Source: Coriobacteriales bacterium (lineage in GTDB: Bacteria > Actinomycetota > Coriobacteriia > Coriobacteriales > UBA8131). Taken from it: a stretch of 6,206 nucleotides of DNA. Shown here one piece after another: positions 5,573 through 6,206 of this stretch. The translations under genes were made by a program, and so were the position numbers. The notes under the pieces were generated by a model. That model did no database searches and had not been told where the DNA came from. It saw only the letters and a list, made by a program, of their open reading frames with translations. The stretch's first letter is position 1, and every line of letters starts with the position of its first letter. The stretch lies in NCBI GenBank assembly GCA_031256575.1, contig JAIRQI010000102.1, forward strand, positions 1-6,206. Reading direction: 5' to 3'.

Positions 5573-6206
5573 AGTTAGCTAGAAATCCCCAACCTTCGGG
5601 GCGTTCCCAGTCCTGCAGCATATTCATCAGGTCCAGTGTCTCAAGCGAGCCCTGGATATCACGGTAGTGGTCGATGAAACCGTTGGTCACTGGCCAAGCC
5701 CGCTGGCGATTCATGTCAACTGAGCCGATGCTCGGAGCCAGCGGTTCCTGGCGGCGTTTGAACTCTGAGCGGCTGACCTGCGTTAACACCTGACTGACCA
5801 GACTGGCAGCAATCGGGTCACCAGCCGGGGTGTTCTGGACGATATCGATAATCTCGTCAATACCCATCCGGTCCTCGATGTGTAGACGCAAAATCCGGTC
5901 CAGCACCTCATAGGGAGGCAGCCTGTCGGTATCCAACTGCCCAGCATACAGCTCGCCGGACGGGGCCTTCTCCAGAATTGAAAGAGGTATCACAGCCTGG
6001 CGCTGGTTACGCCAACGGGCCAGTTCGTAGACCTCGGTCTTATAGGTATTGCCAAAAGGCGCGAAAGCTCCTGCGGTATCGCCATAAAGTGTGGAGTAAC
6101 CCATCGCCGCTTCTGATTTGTTGGTAGTGTTCAAGACCAGCCAATCGAAACTGTTGGAGAGGTGCATCAGGTAGACCATGCGCATCCTGGCCTGCAGGTT
6201 TTGCCG
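5571..6206 (-). CDS. nadE: NAD+ synthetase, glutamine-dependent type, C-terminal part (5' end outside window)
   Basis: Catalyses the ATP-dependent amidation of nicotinic acid adenine dinucleotide to NAD+, the last step of NAD biosynthesis, in the cytoplasm. The visible 211 residues come from the synthetase domain. They open with RQNLQAR, matching the ENxQARxR motif of the family. Then follow NKSEAAMGYSTLYGDTAG (29-46 of the fragment), YKTEVYELARWRN (55-67), LPPYEVLD (96-103) and SEFKRRQEP (147-155). The LPPYE and FKRRQ segments and the long C-terminus favour the glutamine-dependent form, which has an N-terminal nitrilase-like glutaminase domain, but that domain lies beyond the right edge. The residue before TNKSE is Thr rather than the common Gly. 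The frame is open to the window edge, so the Met at 6185 is internal and not the start. The gene ends at TGA 5571-5573. No functional link to the ccm genes is evident. Confidence 0.93.
   Translation of the reverse strand, partial: RQNLQARMRMVYLMHLSNSFDWLVLNTTNKSEAAMGYSTLYGDTAGAFAPFGNTYKTEVYELARWRNQRQAVIPLSILEKAPSGELYAGQLDTDRLPPYEVLDRILRLHIEDRMGIDEIIDIVQNTPAGDPIAASLVSQVLTQVSRSEFKRRQEPLAPSIGSVDMNRQRAWPVTNGFIDHYRDIQGSLETLDLMNMLQDWERPEGWGFLAN

Overview
All the genes I can support lie on the minus strand. In transcription order (right to left) they are the 3' part of nadE, a DMT/EamA-family permease gene, ccmE, ccmF and the 5' part of ccmA. I see no credible plus-strand gene and no tRNA, rRNA, insertion sequence or CRISPR array. 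ccmE, ccmF and ccmA form a cytochrome c maturation (System I) cluster that runs off the left edge.

Organism: CcmE carries the variant CxxxY haem-binding motif instead of the usual HxxxY. That variant belongs to the System I known from some archaea, sulfate reducers and certain other bacteria. From remembered family resemblance of CcmE and CcmF I favour an anaerobic actinobacterium of the Coriobacteriia (Eggerthellaceae-like), with low to moderate confidence. Composition looks moderately GC-rich. No 16S or other phylogenetic marker is present.

Layout: positions 1-581 hold ccmA without its 3' end. Positions 607-3057 hold ccmF, whose C-terminus carries an unusual repeat-rich tail of eight-residue units (DNA 670-858). 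A 222-bp ccmE-ccmF spacer (3058-3279) is almost filled by a degenerate 13-15 bp tandem repeat (3071-3268). Positions 3280-3936 hold ccmE, which appears to have two tandem OB-fold domains, only the first with the haem-binding motif. A 383-bp non-coding stretch (3937-4319) separates it from the DMT permease (4320-5273), which starts at TTG. A second non-coding stretch (5274-5570) contains a possible permease promoter, a 29-bp tandem duplication and a possible nadE terminator. Positions 5571-6206 hold the C-terminal third of a glutamine-dependent-type NAD+ synthetase.

How the genes work together: CcmA would be the ATPase of the haem-handling ABC complex, with partners CcmB and CcmC expected further left but not visible. 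CcmE would receive haem covalently outside the membrane. CcmF would transfer it from CcmE to the CxxCH motifs of apocytochromes c. The permease and NadE have no evident functional tie to this cluster. The most unusual features are the double-OB CxxxY CcmE, the CcmF repeat tail and the repeat array between the two genes.
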